Origin: an uncultured Chitinophaga sp.
Lineage (GTDB): Bacteria > Bacteroidota > Bacteroidia > Chitinophagales > Chitinophagaceae
Direction of reading: 5' to 3'
DNA length: 41,245 nucleotides
NCBI RefSeq assembly: GCF_937874145.1
Contig: NZ_CALNBI010000024.1
Span: 1 to 41,245, forward strand
This document shows positions 1 through 7,391 of this stretch, piece by piece. A model generated the notes under the pieces. The model worked only from the letters and a program-made list of their open reading frames with translations, ran no database searches and was not told where the DNA came from. A program made the translations under genes and the position numbers. Position 1 is the first letter of the stretch; each line of letters begins with the position of its first letter.

Positions 1-170
1 TGAAAAAGGGTAAAAATGGAGTGAAAAGGGGTGTTTTCAAGGATGATAAAGCGAATACATATGATCGGCAGCGTTTATGCGGTGTAGTCTGAAACCCACT
101 GTGGTAGGGTATCTTAGAGTACATTGTTGTTTACCAAATGGAAATTCTGGGTTAAAATTCTGCCGAATCC

Positions 171-199
171 TTGGCAATTGAATAAAAATTATATTTTTG
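171..199 (+). promoter_or_regulatory. Promoter of the acpP operon
   Basis: A TTG at 171-173 is followed after 18 bases by TATTTTTG at 192-199. This fits the Bacteroidota pattern of a -33 TTG and a -7 TAnnTTTG. Transcription would start near 206, about 20 bases before the acpP ATG. The stretch 1-170 before it shows no convincing gene. Confidence 0.6.
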
Positions 200-227
200 C
201 AGTCAAGTTTCAAAAACACTTAAAATT

Positions 228-464
228 ATGTCAGACATTGCATCAAGAGTTAAAAAGATCATTATTGACAAATTAGGCGTTGACGAAGCCGAGGTAACTC
301 CTGAAGCCTCCTTTACCAACGACCTGGGCGCTGACTCTTTGGATACGGTAGAACTGATCATGGAATTCGAAAAAGAATTCAACATCTCCATTCCTGACGA
401 ACAAGCAGAAACAATCACCACTGTTGGCCAGGCAGTAGCTTACCTGGAAGAACACGTAAAATAA
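228..464 (+). CDS. acpP: Acyl carrier protein
   Basis: The 78-residue acidic protein carries growing acyl chains in type II fatty acid synthesis as a thioester on 4'-phosphopantetheine. The attachment site is Ser37 in the motif GADSLDTVEL, and the length matches bacterial ACPs. It is the first gene of the acpP-fabF-rnc cluster, 23 bases before fabF, and has a clear TAnnTTTG promoter upstream. Assignment is secure. Confidence 0.97.
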   Translation: MSDIASRVKKIIIDKLGVDEAEVTPEASFTNDLGADSLDTVELIMEFEKEFNISIPDEQAETITTVGQAVAYLEEHVK

Positions 465-487
465 TCCAACAAATCAGAACTGTTTTA

Positions 488-1741
488 ATGCAACCAAGAC
501 GAGTAGTCGTTACAGGTTTAGGCGCGCTGACACCGCTCGGCAATTCCGTAGATGCTTTCTGGCAGGGATTGGCGAACGGTGTATCGGGCGCTGATTATAT
601 CAAGCAGTTTGATGCTTCCAAATTCAAGACCCGTTTTGCCTGTGAGCTGAAAGACTTCGATCCTACGAATTTCATGGATAAGAAGGATGCACGCAAAATG
701 GACCCGTTCACGCAAACCGCCGTCATCGCAGCCGATCAGGCAGTGGCGGACGCGAAAATCGACCGCAACTCCGTGGATGTTGACAGGGTTGGCGTGATCT
801 GGGGTACGGGCGTTGGCGGGATGATCAACTTCACGAATGAATTAAAGGAATTCCATTCCGGGGACGGAACACCTCGTTTCAGCCCTTTCCTGATCACCCG
901 TTTGATTCTGGATATTGCCGCAGGGCATATATCTATGCGTCATGGTTTCAGAGGCCCTAACTTCTCGGTGGTATCCGCGTGCGCTTCGGCCACCAATGCC
1001 TTGATCGAAGCCATGTACACCATCCGCTACGGAAAGGCGGACGTAATCATTTCCGGAGGATCCGAAAACATCATCAATGAGCCCTGCGTAGGCGGTTTCA
1101 ACGCCATGAAGGCGCTCAGCGAACGGAACGACGATCCGAAAACAGCCTCCCGGCCGTTTGATCTCGACCGTGATGGTTTTGTCATGGGCGAAGGCGCCGG
1201 CGCACTCGTGCTGGAAAGCTACGAACATGCCATGGCCCGCGGCGCTAAAATCTATGTCGAACTCGCCGGCGGCGGCGCATCCGCAGACGCCCACCACATC
1301 ACCGCTCCCCACCCCGAAGGGCTCGGAGCCATGAACGTGATGACGCAAGCCCTTAAAGATGCAGGCCTCCAACCGGAAGACATCGACTACATCAACGTAC
1401 ACGGAACCTCTACTCCGCTCGGCGACATTGCGGAAGTAAAGGCCATTCAGCAGGTATTTGGCGAAGCAGCCTACAATCTTAACATCAGCTCCACCAAATC
1501 CATGACAGGGCACCTCCTCGGGGCTGCCGGAGCCGTGGAATCCATTACCATCATCAAGAGCATTCTGGAAGGTCTCGTACCTCCCACCATCAACCACTTC
1601 ACCGACGATCCCCAGCTGGATGCCAAACTGAATTTCACTTTTAACGTGGCACAAAAAAGAGACGTGAGAGCCGCCCTCAGCAATACCTTCGGGTTTGGCG
1701 GGCACAACGCCTCCGTTATTTTCAAAAAATTTGTTCCTTGA
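488..1741 (+). CDS. fabF: 3-oxoacyl-[acyl-carrier-protein] synthase II
   Basis: This 417-residue condensing enzyme elongates acyl-ACP with malonyl-ACP in the cytoplasm. The thiolase-fold Cys-His-His triad is visible: Cys165 in VVSACASATNA, His305 in NVHGTSTPLGD and His342 in KSMTGHLLGAAGA. The length is typical of FabF. It follows acpP closely, the usual arrangement, and its last codons run into the start region of rnc, so the three genes are probably cotranscribed. Confidence 0.97.
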   Translation: MQPRRVVVTGLGALTPLGNSVDAFWQGLANGVSGADYIKQFDASKFKTRFACELKDFDPTNFMDKKDARKMDPFTQTAVIAADQAVADAKIDRNSVDVDRVGVIWGTGVGGMINFTNELKEFHSGDGTPRFSPFLITRLILDIAAGHISMRHGFRGPNFSVVSACASATNALIEAMYTIRYGKADVIISGGSENIINEPCVGGFNAMKALSERNDDPKTASRPFDLDRDGFVMGEGAGALVLESYEHAMARGAKIYVELAGGGASADAHHITAPHPEGLGAMNVMTQALKDAGLQPEDIDYINVHGTSTPLGDIAEVKAIQQVFGEAAYNLNISSTKSMTGHLLGAAGAVESITIIKSILEGLVPPTINHFTDDPQLDAKLNFTFNVAQKRDVRAALSNTFGFGGHNASVIFKKFVP

Positions 1742-1745
1742 TCGT

Positions 1746-2474
1746 GTGAGACTAATTCCAGGATTCCTATATAAAGTTTTATACGGGAAAAAGCGACTGT
1801 ACAAAGACCTCTACAACCTGCTCGGGTTCCATCCCGGCAACCTGGCACTGTATGAAGTCGCTTTGAGCCACCGTTCCAGCAAGGAGAAATTCCTTGAGAG
1901 CAACGAGCGCCTGGAATATCTCGGTGATGCTATCCTGGGCGCCATCATCGGCGACTACCTCTTCAAAAAATACCCCTACAAAACAGAAGGCTATCTCACC
2001 GAAATGCGGTCAAAAATCGTCAACCGCCAACAGCTCAACGATATCGCCATCAAAATGGGCCTCCGCAAACTGACGATCTACGACAAATACAACTCCTTCC
2101 TCAAAATCTCCCAGATTTTCGGCAATACCCTCGAAGCCCTCGTTGGCGCCGTTTACCTCGACCGCGGTTATAACAAAACCAAACAGTTCGTCCACAAACG
2201 CATCCTCGTCCCCTATATCGACCTCGAAGCCCTCGAGATCGTAGAGATGAACCATAAAAACAAACTGTACGGCTGGGCCAATAAAAACGGCAAATCCCTC
2301 GAATTCGAACTCATCGAAGAACAGATGGACAATGGCCGCCGCATCTTCACCGTAGGCGCCATGCTCGACGGCGAGCTCATCTGTACCGGTAAAGCCTTCA
2401 ATAAAAAAGATGCCAGCCAGATCGCTGCCTCCCAAGCTATTGAACTGCTCGGCATTGGCGGGGATGATAAATAA
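1746..2474 (+). CDS. rnc: Ribonuclease III
   Basis: Double-strand-specific endoribonuclease for rRNA and mRNA processing. The catalytic signature NERLEYLGDAILG and the second acidic motif FGNTLEALVGAVYLDRGY are present, followed by a C-terminal dsRNA-binding domain (GKAFNKKDASQIAASQAIE). I chose the GTG at 1746, giving 242 residues and starting just after the fabF stop. An ATG at 1695 would add 17 residues, but these are encoded out of frame inside the conserved end of fabF and look non-native. A TTG at 1731 is also possible. It ends 6 bases before a convergent gene. Confidence 0.93.
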   Translation: MRLIPGFLYKVLYGKKRLYKDLYNLLGFHPGNLALYEVALSHRSSKEKFLESNERLEYLGDAILGAIIGDYLFKKYPYKTEGYLTEMRSKIVNRQQLNDIAIKMGLRKLTIYDKYNSFLKISQIFGNTLEALVGAVYLDRGYNKTKQFVHKRILVPYIDLEALEIVEMNHKNKLYGWANKNGKSLEFELIEEQMDNGRRIFTVGAMLDGELICTGKAFNKKDASQIAASQAIELLGIGGDDK

Positions 2475-2480
2475 TCCTCC

Positions 2481-3083
2481 TCAACCCGCCTTAACATTCA
2501 GGCGCAGGATCGTTTGCAGCTTATCCACCGGCGTTTTGCCCGGATCGTTCAGGTAAATTTCGTGATGCGAACCGTTCACCTCCAGGTGATGCTGGCGGAT
2601 GTATTGGTGCAGCCTGGCCACGGAGGCCTCTTCCTCGTAATAGGATCCCGTATGCAACAGCTGTACCGCCAGGGCCTGGGGCATCGCTTCAAATCGCAGC
2701 GCATCCAGGAAAGGGAGCTTCTTATTGCCCGCCAGCGCCGCCGCCTGCCGGCAATCCCCGCGGGTCACAAAACCCGGCATCTGCAAAGCCAGCTTCCAGT
2801 TCGACTCCTCCGCCGTTACCGCGGGCATCGGCGCCCCGCTGCCGGTCCACCAGTAACACTCCAGCGAAGGCATCCGGAAATCATTCCCCTGCAGCTTGCA
2901 AATCTTACGGATATTATACGCCGTAGCCCAAAGCGCCTTGATCTTGAGATGGAACTCCTCCGCATAGGAATCCCCCGCGCCTTCCACAGTTAAAAACTGC
3001 CCCGGGGCAACAGTAATGAGCTCCGGCACGGGCCGGGCACGGTAATATTGTCGAAACTCTTTGGCGAGATCTGTTTTTTGCAT
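2481..3083 (-). CDS. GyrI-like small-molecule-binding domain protein (copy 1)
   Basis: A 200-residue protein resembling the GyrI-like/effector-binding family (COG4832 type), which binds small hydrophobic ligands or inhibits partners. It has no DNA-binding domain. It is clearly paralogous to the protein at 37525-38145: both begin with a DL.K....YY block, share GNDF and WW motifs mid-protein, and end in HHEIYL-D-KTP-KL-TILR. It lies 48 bases downstream of the WYL-type regulator on the same strand, with a 16-bp operator-like site between them, so it is a likely target of that regulator. Ligand unknown. Confidence 0.8.
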   Translation of the reverse strand: MQKTDLAKEFRQYYRARPVPELITVAPGQFLTVEGAGDSYAEEFHLKIKALWATAYNIRKICKLQGNDFRMPSLECYWWTGSGAPMPAVTAEESNWKLALQMPGFVTRGDCRQAAALAGNKKLPFLDALRFEAMPQALAVQLLHTGSYYEEEASVARLHQYIRQHHLEVNGSHHEIYLNDPGKTPVDKLQTILRLNVKAG

Positions 3084-3118
3084 GTCATGGTCGTTTATGC
3101 AAAGGAAACAGCCGGGTA

Positions 3119-3134
3119 TGACAACCGTATGTCA
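3119..3134 (-). promoter_or_regulatory. Operator-like site TGACAACCGTATGTCA (copy 1)
   Basis: Inverted repeat TGACA-N6-TGTCA, 35 bases before the start codon of the GyrI-like gene and overlapping the stop codon of the upstream regulator gene. The identical 16 bases occur at 38179-38194, 33 bases before the other GyrI-like gene. On the minus strand the site contains TACGGTTG, one mismatch from a TAnnTTTG -7 element, so binding there would block transcription. Confidence 0.65.
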
Positions 3135-4091
3135 GGAGTAATGTTCCCCCAGTTCAGAAATCTGCTGGCGGATGATGATCTTCAGGTCCTCCGGCTCCAC
3201 GATGGTGGCATGCTTCCCAAGCATCAGCATCCAGCGCGAAAAATAATGAAGGCTGTGGAACAGGAAATCCATTTCCACATGGCCATCTCCCACCTTCTCC
3301 TGCACAAATCCGTAATAATATTTCTGTTGCCCCAGCCAGCGCGCCACCTCATTCGCAATACGCACCCGGATGAGGCTCGGCTGGTCCGGATCGGACACAT
3401 ATTCCTTTGAAATGTATTGTTGCAATGTGATCCGCTTCGACTTGTCGAACCCCTGGTCCGTCAGGTGCAACGACTTTATGCGGTCCGCCCGGAAGTCGCG
3501 GTAATCGTTCCGGAGACGGCACCACCCAATGAGATGCCAGCTGCTGTGCATGTGGAATATCCCGATGGGCTCAATTTCGCGGCGCGAGATACTGTCGTTG
3601 TAAAACGAATAATATTCGACGGACAGCACCTTCTGGTTCGCCAGCCCTTCCTGGATGTCGCTCAGGAACCGGTTGGGAAACTGCTGCTCGTTATCCGGAC
3701 GGTTGTCGCGCAGCACGGCGATATTTTCGTCGAGCGACTCAAGGAAGTCCTTATCGCTCCCCCGCAGCACGGCCCTGATCTTCTGCATGGCGGAACTGAA
3801 CTGCTGCTGGTTGGAGCGGTCGCTGTGTTTTTCCATGAGCTTTTCGCCGGTCAGCAGGGCCGCGGCTTCGGTACGGTTGAACATCACGGGCGGCAGGTGA
3901 TACCCATCCACGATGTAATAGCCCGTTCCCGCCTCCGCACCAATAGGCACCCCGGCTTCCATGAGCGCCCTCACGTCGCGGTAAACGGTGCGCAGGCTGA
4001 TATCGAATCGGTCTGCGATCTCCTGCGCCTTCACGATCTTCTTTCCTTGCAGCTGAACAAGTATAGCGGTTAAACGGTCGATGCGGTTCAT
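3132..4091 (-). CDS. WYL-domain (YafY/DeoR-type) transcriptional regulator
   Basis: The 319-residue protein has an N-terminal HTH_11 winged helix (about residues 5-60, with AQEIADRFDISLRTVYRDV) and a C-terminal WYL domain (about 140-230, ending in the YSFYN...EPIGIFHMHSSWHLIGWC region), the usual YafY-family layout. WYL domains sense a ligand. Same strand and 48 bases upstream of the GyrI-like gene. The palindrome at 3119-3134 is a good candidate for its binding site, by inference from position and from its second copy elsewhere. Confidence 0.88.
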   Translation of the reverse strand: MNRIDRLTAILVQLQGKKIVKAQEIADRFDISLRTVYRDVRALMEAGVPIGAEAGTGYYIVDGYHLPPVMFNRTEAAALLTGEKLMEKHSDRSNQQQFSSAMQKIRAVLRGSDKDFLESLDENIAVLRDNRPDNEQQFPNRFLSDIQEGLANQKVLSVEYYSFYNDSISRREIEPIGIFHMHSSWHLIGWCRLRNDYRDFRADRIKSLHLTDQGFDKSKRITLQQYISKEYVSDPDQPSLIRVRIANEVARWLGQQKYYYGFVQEKVGDGHVEMDFLFHSLHYFSRWMLMLGKHATIVEPEDLKIIIRQQISELGEHYS

Positions 4092-4222
4092 ACGTCAAAT
4101 GTAATGACAAATTTAGCCTGCCGGGCCTCCGTCCTTTAAACTTTTCTACCGTTTCCGGCATCTTATTAAATGGAAAGACTAAGATTTTCCGCTTTTATGG
4201 CTTTTTAAAAAAAATATGTTTC

Positions 4223-4373
4223 AACACGCATGTTTTTGTTTGGTTCGACGTCTAACCAATAAACAGTCCGACAAACGATATTCAACATACTAAAGAAACT
4301 AGTTGCTGTTACAGCATATAGTTAGGTTAAATGGTAAAGCCCTGGCAATTCCTTGCCGGGGCTTCTTATTTGT
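4223..4373 (+). ncRNA. Possible small RNA between the regulator gene and cydB
   Basis: No gene is seen from 4092 to 4383, but the plus strand has TATGTTTC (4215-4222, near TAnnTTTG), a hairpin of TTGGTT (4240-4245) with AACCAA (4254-4259), a small hairpin TGCTG/CAGCA, and a strong terminal hairpin at 4337-4364 followed by a pyrimidine-rich stretch. Together these could mark a transcript of about 145 nt. It is equally possible that only the last hairpin matters, as an end signal for cydAB. Confidence 0.25.
4337..4364 (+). terminator. Hairpin terminator downstream of cydB
   Basis: Twelve-base-pair stem AAGCCCTGGCAA / TTGCCGGGGCTT (one T-G wobble) with loop TTCC. The T-rich side (CTTATTTGTTT) is on the plus strand, so it works best as a plus-strand terminator. 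It lies 20 bases beyond the cydB stop and may serve both strands. Confidence 0.55.
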
Positions 4374-4383
4374 TTCCGCCTTA

Positions 4384-5418
4384 TCAGTAACTCATTTCAT
4401 TCAGTTTCACCTTCCCGCGGAATGTCCAGAACACGAAAATAGTGTACGAAATCACGAGCGGCGTGCCGATTGCGGCCATCAATAACATGATTCTCAGAGA
4501 TTTAGGGGAAGATGCAGCTTCATAAATGCTGATGCTCCATTCCGGGTCCAGGGTGCTGATCACGATGTTGGGATACAGCCCGATGGCGAACAGGATCAGC
4601 AGGATGGCAGTGATGCAGCTGGAGAAGACGAAGGCGGTGAAATACTTCCGCCCGTCGATGTTCCGCTTGATATTGAGGACCGTCAGCACGGCCAATAACG
4701 GCAACAGGAACAGCCAGGGATGGTTTTTGAATTCCTCCGTCATATGCGGGATGTAGATCAGCGTTACCATGGAGGAAAGGATGAAGCAGAGGATGAAGAA
4801 TTTACTGCAGTTGTTGACCAGCACCGTCAGCTTTACATATAGCCGGTTTTCGGTTTTCATGACCAGGTAAATGGCGCCGTGCAGCATGAACAGTGATAGA
4901 GTGGTGACGGCGATGAGCAGTGCGTAGGGATTGAAGAAGGTGAGCAGGTCCCCTTTGAAGGAATGCTCCGCGTCGATCGGCAGCCCCTGGATGAGGTTGC
5001 CCAGCACCATGCCCAGCAGCAGGGTGATGAGCGTGCTCGATACCATGTAACTGACGTCCCACATCTTCCGCCACCAGGCCATGGGCTCCTTGCTGCGGAA
5101 TTCGATGGATATCGCCCGGAAGATCAGCGCTACCAGGAAGAGCATGAACGGCACGTAAAAGGTGGAAAGGATCGTTCCATACACCAGCGGGAACCCGGCG
5201 AAAAGGGCGCCCCCGGCTATTACCAGCCATACTTCGTTGCCATCCCACACCGGGCCGATGGCGTTGAGCGCGATGCGGCGGCTTTCTTCCTTGTTGAAAA
5301 AGAGGTGCAGCGCCCCGGCGCCCAGGTCGAACCCGTCGAGCACGCCGTAGCCGGTGATGAGGCCCCCGATCACGAGGAACCAAAGAGTGGGGAGGTCGAG
5401 TCCGAGAATCGTTTCCAT
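4384..5418 (-). CDS. cydB: Cytochrome bd ubiquinol oxidase subunit II
   Basis: The 344-residue, highly hydrophobic subunit with about eight to nine membrane helices partners CydA in the bd-type terminal oxidase of the inner membrane. The N-terminus (GYGVLDGFDLGAGALHLF) and the following GPVWDGNEVWL motif are hallmarks of CydB. It lies 12 bases after cydA in the same operon. No small cydX gene was seen after it. Confidence 0.95.
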   Translation of the reverse strand: METILGLDLPTLWFLVIGGLITGYGVLDGFDLGAGALHLFFNKEESRRIALNAIGPVWDGNEVWLVIAGGALFAGFPLVYGTILSTFYVPFMLFLVALIFRAISIEFRSKEPMAWWRKMWDVSYMVSSTLITLLLGMVLGNLIQGLPIDAEHSFKGDLLTFFNPYALLIAVTTLSLFMLHGAIYLVMKTENRLYVKLTVLVNNCSKFFILCFILSSMVTLIYIPHMTEEFKNHPWLFLLPLLAVLTVLNIKRNIDGRKYFTAFVFSSCITAILLILFAIGLYPNIVISTLDPEWSISIYEAASSPKSLRIMLLMAAIGTPLVISYTIFVFWTFRGKVKLNEMSY

Positions 5419-5430
5419 GCGTGAAAGGGT

Positions 5431-6825
5431 TTAGTGTCCGGGTGATTGCAGTTGTTTGATATTACGTTTCGAGAATTCGTCGCTTTCGTCCTCTTCATTG
5501 GGCGTCATTTCCGGCCCGTGCTGGATTTTTTTGTTCAGCAGGTAGATGAAGAGGATGAACAGGAGGGTGTAGACGAGGGTGAAGAGCACGAGGCTGAACA
5601 CGACCTGGTTGGCTTTTACGTCTTTACTGAGCGCGTCGGAGGTGCGGAGCAGCCCGTACACGACCCAGGGCTGGCGGCCTACTTCCGCGGCGTACCAGCC
5701 GGCCTGGTTGGCGATCTGGGGGAGGAGCACGGCCCAGACGAAGAGGGTCATGAGCCACTTTTTGTTAAACAGCCGTTTTCGCCACAGGTAATACACGGCC
5801 AGGAGGGTCATGGCGATGAGGATCATGCCGATGGCGATCATGATGTGGTAGGTCTGGAATACGAAGTTGACGGCGGTGGGGCGTTCCGTTTTAGGGAAGG
5901 CGTTGAGGCCGGTTACGGGGGCGTTGAAGGAGCCATGGGTGAGGAAGGAGAGCCCTCCCGGCACGGCGAGCCCAGTAGTTTTTCCATTTTCATTATCGAC
6001 GAAGCCGAAGAGATACATGGGCGCCACGGCGGAGGAGTCCCAATGCCCCTCCATGGCGGCGAGTTTCGCGGGCTGGTATTGGCTGACGTAATGCGCAGAG
6101 CGGTGGCCGGTGAACAGCTGCGCCAGGGCGGCGGCCACGGCTACGGAGAGCCCGACCTTGAACATGGCTTTGGCGGGCGCCACGAACCGGTTGCGGACGA
6201 TGTACCAGGCGCCCACGCTCATGACAAGGAACGACCCGGCGAGGAAGGAGCCGAGGATGACGTGGGAAAAGCGGTCGACGGAAGAAGGGTTGAAGACCAT
6301 TTCCCAGAAGTCGGTGATAACGGCGCGGGCCTGCATGCCTTCGCCTTCGATCACGTAGCCGGTGGGTGTTTGCTGCCAGGAGTTGGCGATCACGATCCAG
6401 AGGGCGGAGAAGATGGAGCCGAGGGCGACCATGATGGTGGAGAAGAAGTGAACGCCTTTGGAGACGCGGTTCCAGCCGAAGAGGAGGATACCGAGGAACC
6501 CGGATTCGAGGGCGAAGGCGAAGATGCCTTCTGCGGCGAGGGCGCTGCCGAAGATATCGCCGACGTAGTGGGAATAGGTGGCCCAGTTGGTGCCGAATTC
6601 GAATTCCATGACGATGCCGGTAGCTACGCCGATCCCGAAGATGAGGGCGAAAATTTTGATCCAGAATCGGGTAATGTCTTCATACATCTTGATGCCGGTG
6701 CGCAGGTACATGCCTTCCATGATAACGAGGCAAACGCCCAGGCCGATGCTGAGCGGCGGGTAGATGTAATGGAAGGCGATGGTGAAAGCGAACTGTATGC
6801 GGCTGAGTATTTCGACGGACGGCAT
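5431..6825 (-). CDS. cydA: Cytochrome bd ubiquinol oxidase subunit I
   Basis: The haem-bearing quinol-oxidising subunit of the bd oxidase, 464 residues, which reduces O2 with high affinity at the inner membrane. His19 (AFHYIYPPLSIG) is the haem b595/d axial ligand position. The acidic residues in AAEGIFAFALESGFLG and the GRQPW motif are present, and the Q-loop is of the short type. The start is the ATG at 6825 (MPSVEILSRIQ). A TTG-started extension to 6849 is unlikely because the -7 promoter element (6847-6854) overlaps it. Confidence 0.95.
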   Translation of the reverse strand: MPSVEILSRIQFAFTIAFHYIYPPLSIGLGVCLVIMEGMYLRTGIKMYEDITRFWIKIFALIFGIGVATGIVMEFEFGTNWATYSHYVGDIFGSALAAEGIFAFALESGFLGILLFGWNRVSKGVHFFSTIMVALGSIFSALWIVIANSWQQTPTGYVIEGEGMQARAVITDFWEMVFNPSSVDRFSHVILGSFLAGSFLVMSVGAWYIVRNRFVAPAKAMFKVGLSVAVAAALAQLFTGHRSAHYVSQYQPAKLAAMEGHWDSSAVAPMYLFGFVDNENGKTTGLAVPGGLSFLTHGSFNAPVTGLNAFPKTERPTAVNFVFQTYHIMIAIGMILIAMTLLAVYYLWRKRLFNKKWLMTLFVWAVLLPQIANQAGWYAAEVGRQPWVVYGLLRTSDALSKDVKANQVVFSLVLFTLVYTLLFILFIYLLNKKIQHGPEMTPNEEDESDEFSKRNIKQLQSPGH

Positions 6826-6846
6826 GCCAAGGGTTTTAAGTTTGCA

Positions 6847-6854
6847 CAAAAGTA
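6847..6854 (-). promoter_or_regulatory. -7 element of the cydAB promoter
   Basis: TACTTTTG on the minus strand matches TAnnTTTG exactly and lies 22 bases before the cydA ATG. No TTG at the -33 position is evident. Confidence 0.5.
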
Positions 6855-7004
6855 GGGCGGGGGACAGGGTGTGGTACTGATGAACGTCAGGCTGCTGTCC
6901 TGATTATGATCAAGTTAATGTGTTCGCCCGTCATTCTCAAACAAGTAAGTGTTAGCGGATTTCTCAATAACAATCATTTAACACGGGCAGGCAGGGAAGG
7001 CGTC

Positions 7005-7012
7005 TAATTTTG
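7005..7012 (+). promoter_or_regulatory. -7 element before the structured intergenic transcript
   Basis: TAATTTTG matches TAnnTTTG. Transcription would start close to 7018, exactly where the first hairpin of the RNA candidate begins. No -33 TTG is seen. Confidence 0.4.
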
Positions 7013-7018
7013 GGGCAC

Positions 7019-7256
7019 CATGGCAGGGGTGGTTTGAGAGAATTGCCCTTCCATGCAGTTAAATTGGAGCGTATTTAGCAGGTCTGGGGTTCTCCCCGGA
7101 CTTGTTTCTCCTAAAACGTCGTTAACTAGAAATTAACAAAATTTGCCGCCGGCACTTGTTAATTTTCAGAAGCATCCACCATAGATACCAGTAAGTTCAG
7201 ATATTAATAATGGAAAGTATCACTTCAGGGCCCGATGTTCATCGGGCTTTATTTTT
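7019..7256 (+). ncRNA. Candidate structured non-coding RNA of about 238 nt
   Basis: This gene-free stretch has a -7 element, four hairpins and a terminator in order. P1: CATGG (7019-7023) pairs with CCATG (7051-7055), with an inner GGG/CCC. P2: an 8-bp stem 7082-7089/7094-7101 with loop TTCT, flanked by GGAG (7066) and CTCC (7108). P3: ten base pairs, 7130-7139 with 7156-7165, enclosing GCC/GGC. P4: the terminator hairpin at 7230-7247. No reading frame with a start and plausible product spans it. It could be a 6S-like or other Bacteroidota sRNA, or a leader ended by attenuation upstream of the kinase gene. Family not recognised. Confidence 0.45.
7230..7256 (+). terminator. Rho-independent terminator
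   Basis: Stem GCCCGAT/ATCGGGC (7230-7236, 7241-7247) with loop GTTC, followed by TTTATTTTT. It ends the RNA candidate, 136 bases before the kinase start. Confidence 0.7.
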
Positions 7257-7391
7257 GCGATGCCGGAAAATGTTAATGGTTTGTTGCTGTTTGGTGGGGT
7301 TGATGAAGTAATTGAGCGGGACGCGGGCGCGGAAAGATTTATATAGCGCCTCTGGATAAAAATCCGTAAATTATAGAAGAGAGTTTTTTGA

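Noticed and set aside
5446..6855. 469-residue plus-strand frame opposite cydA
   Set aside because: It mirrors the codons of cydA, is dominated by Gly, Glu, Asp and His in a low-complexity pattern and matches no family.
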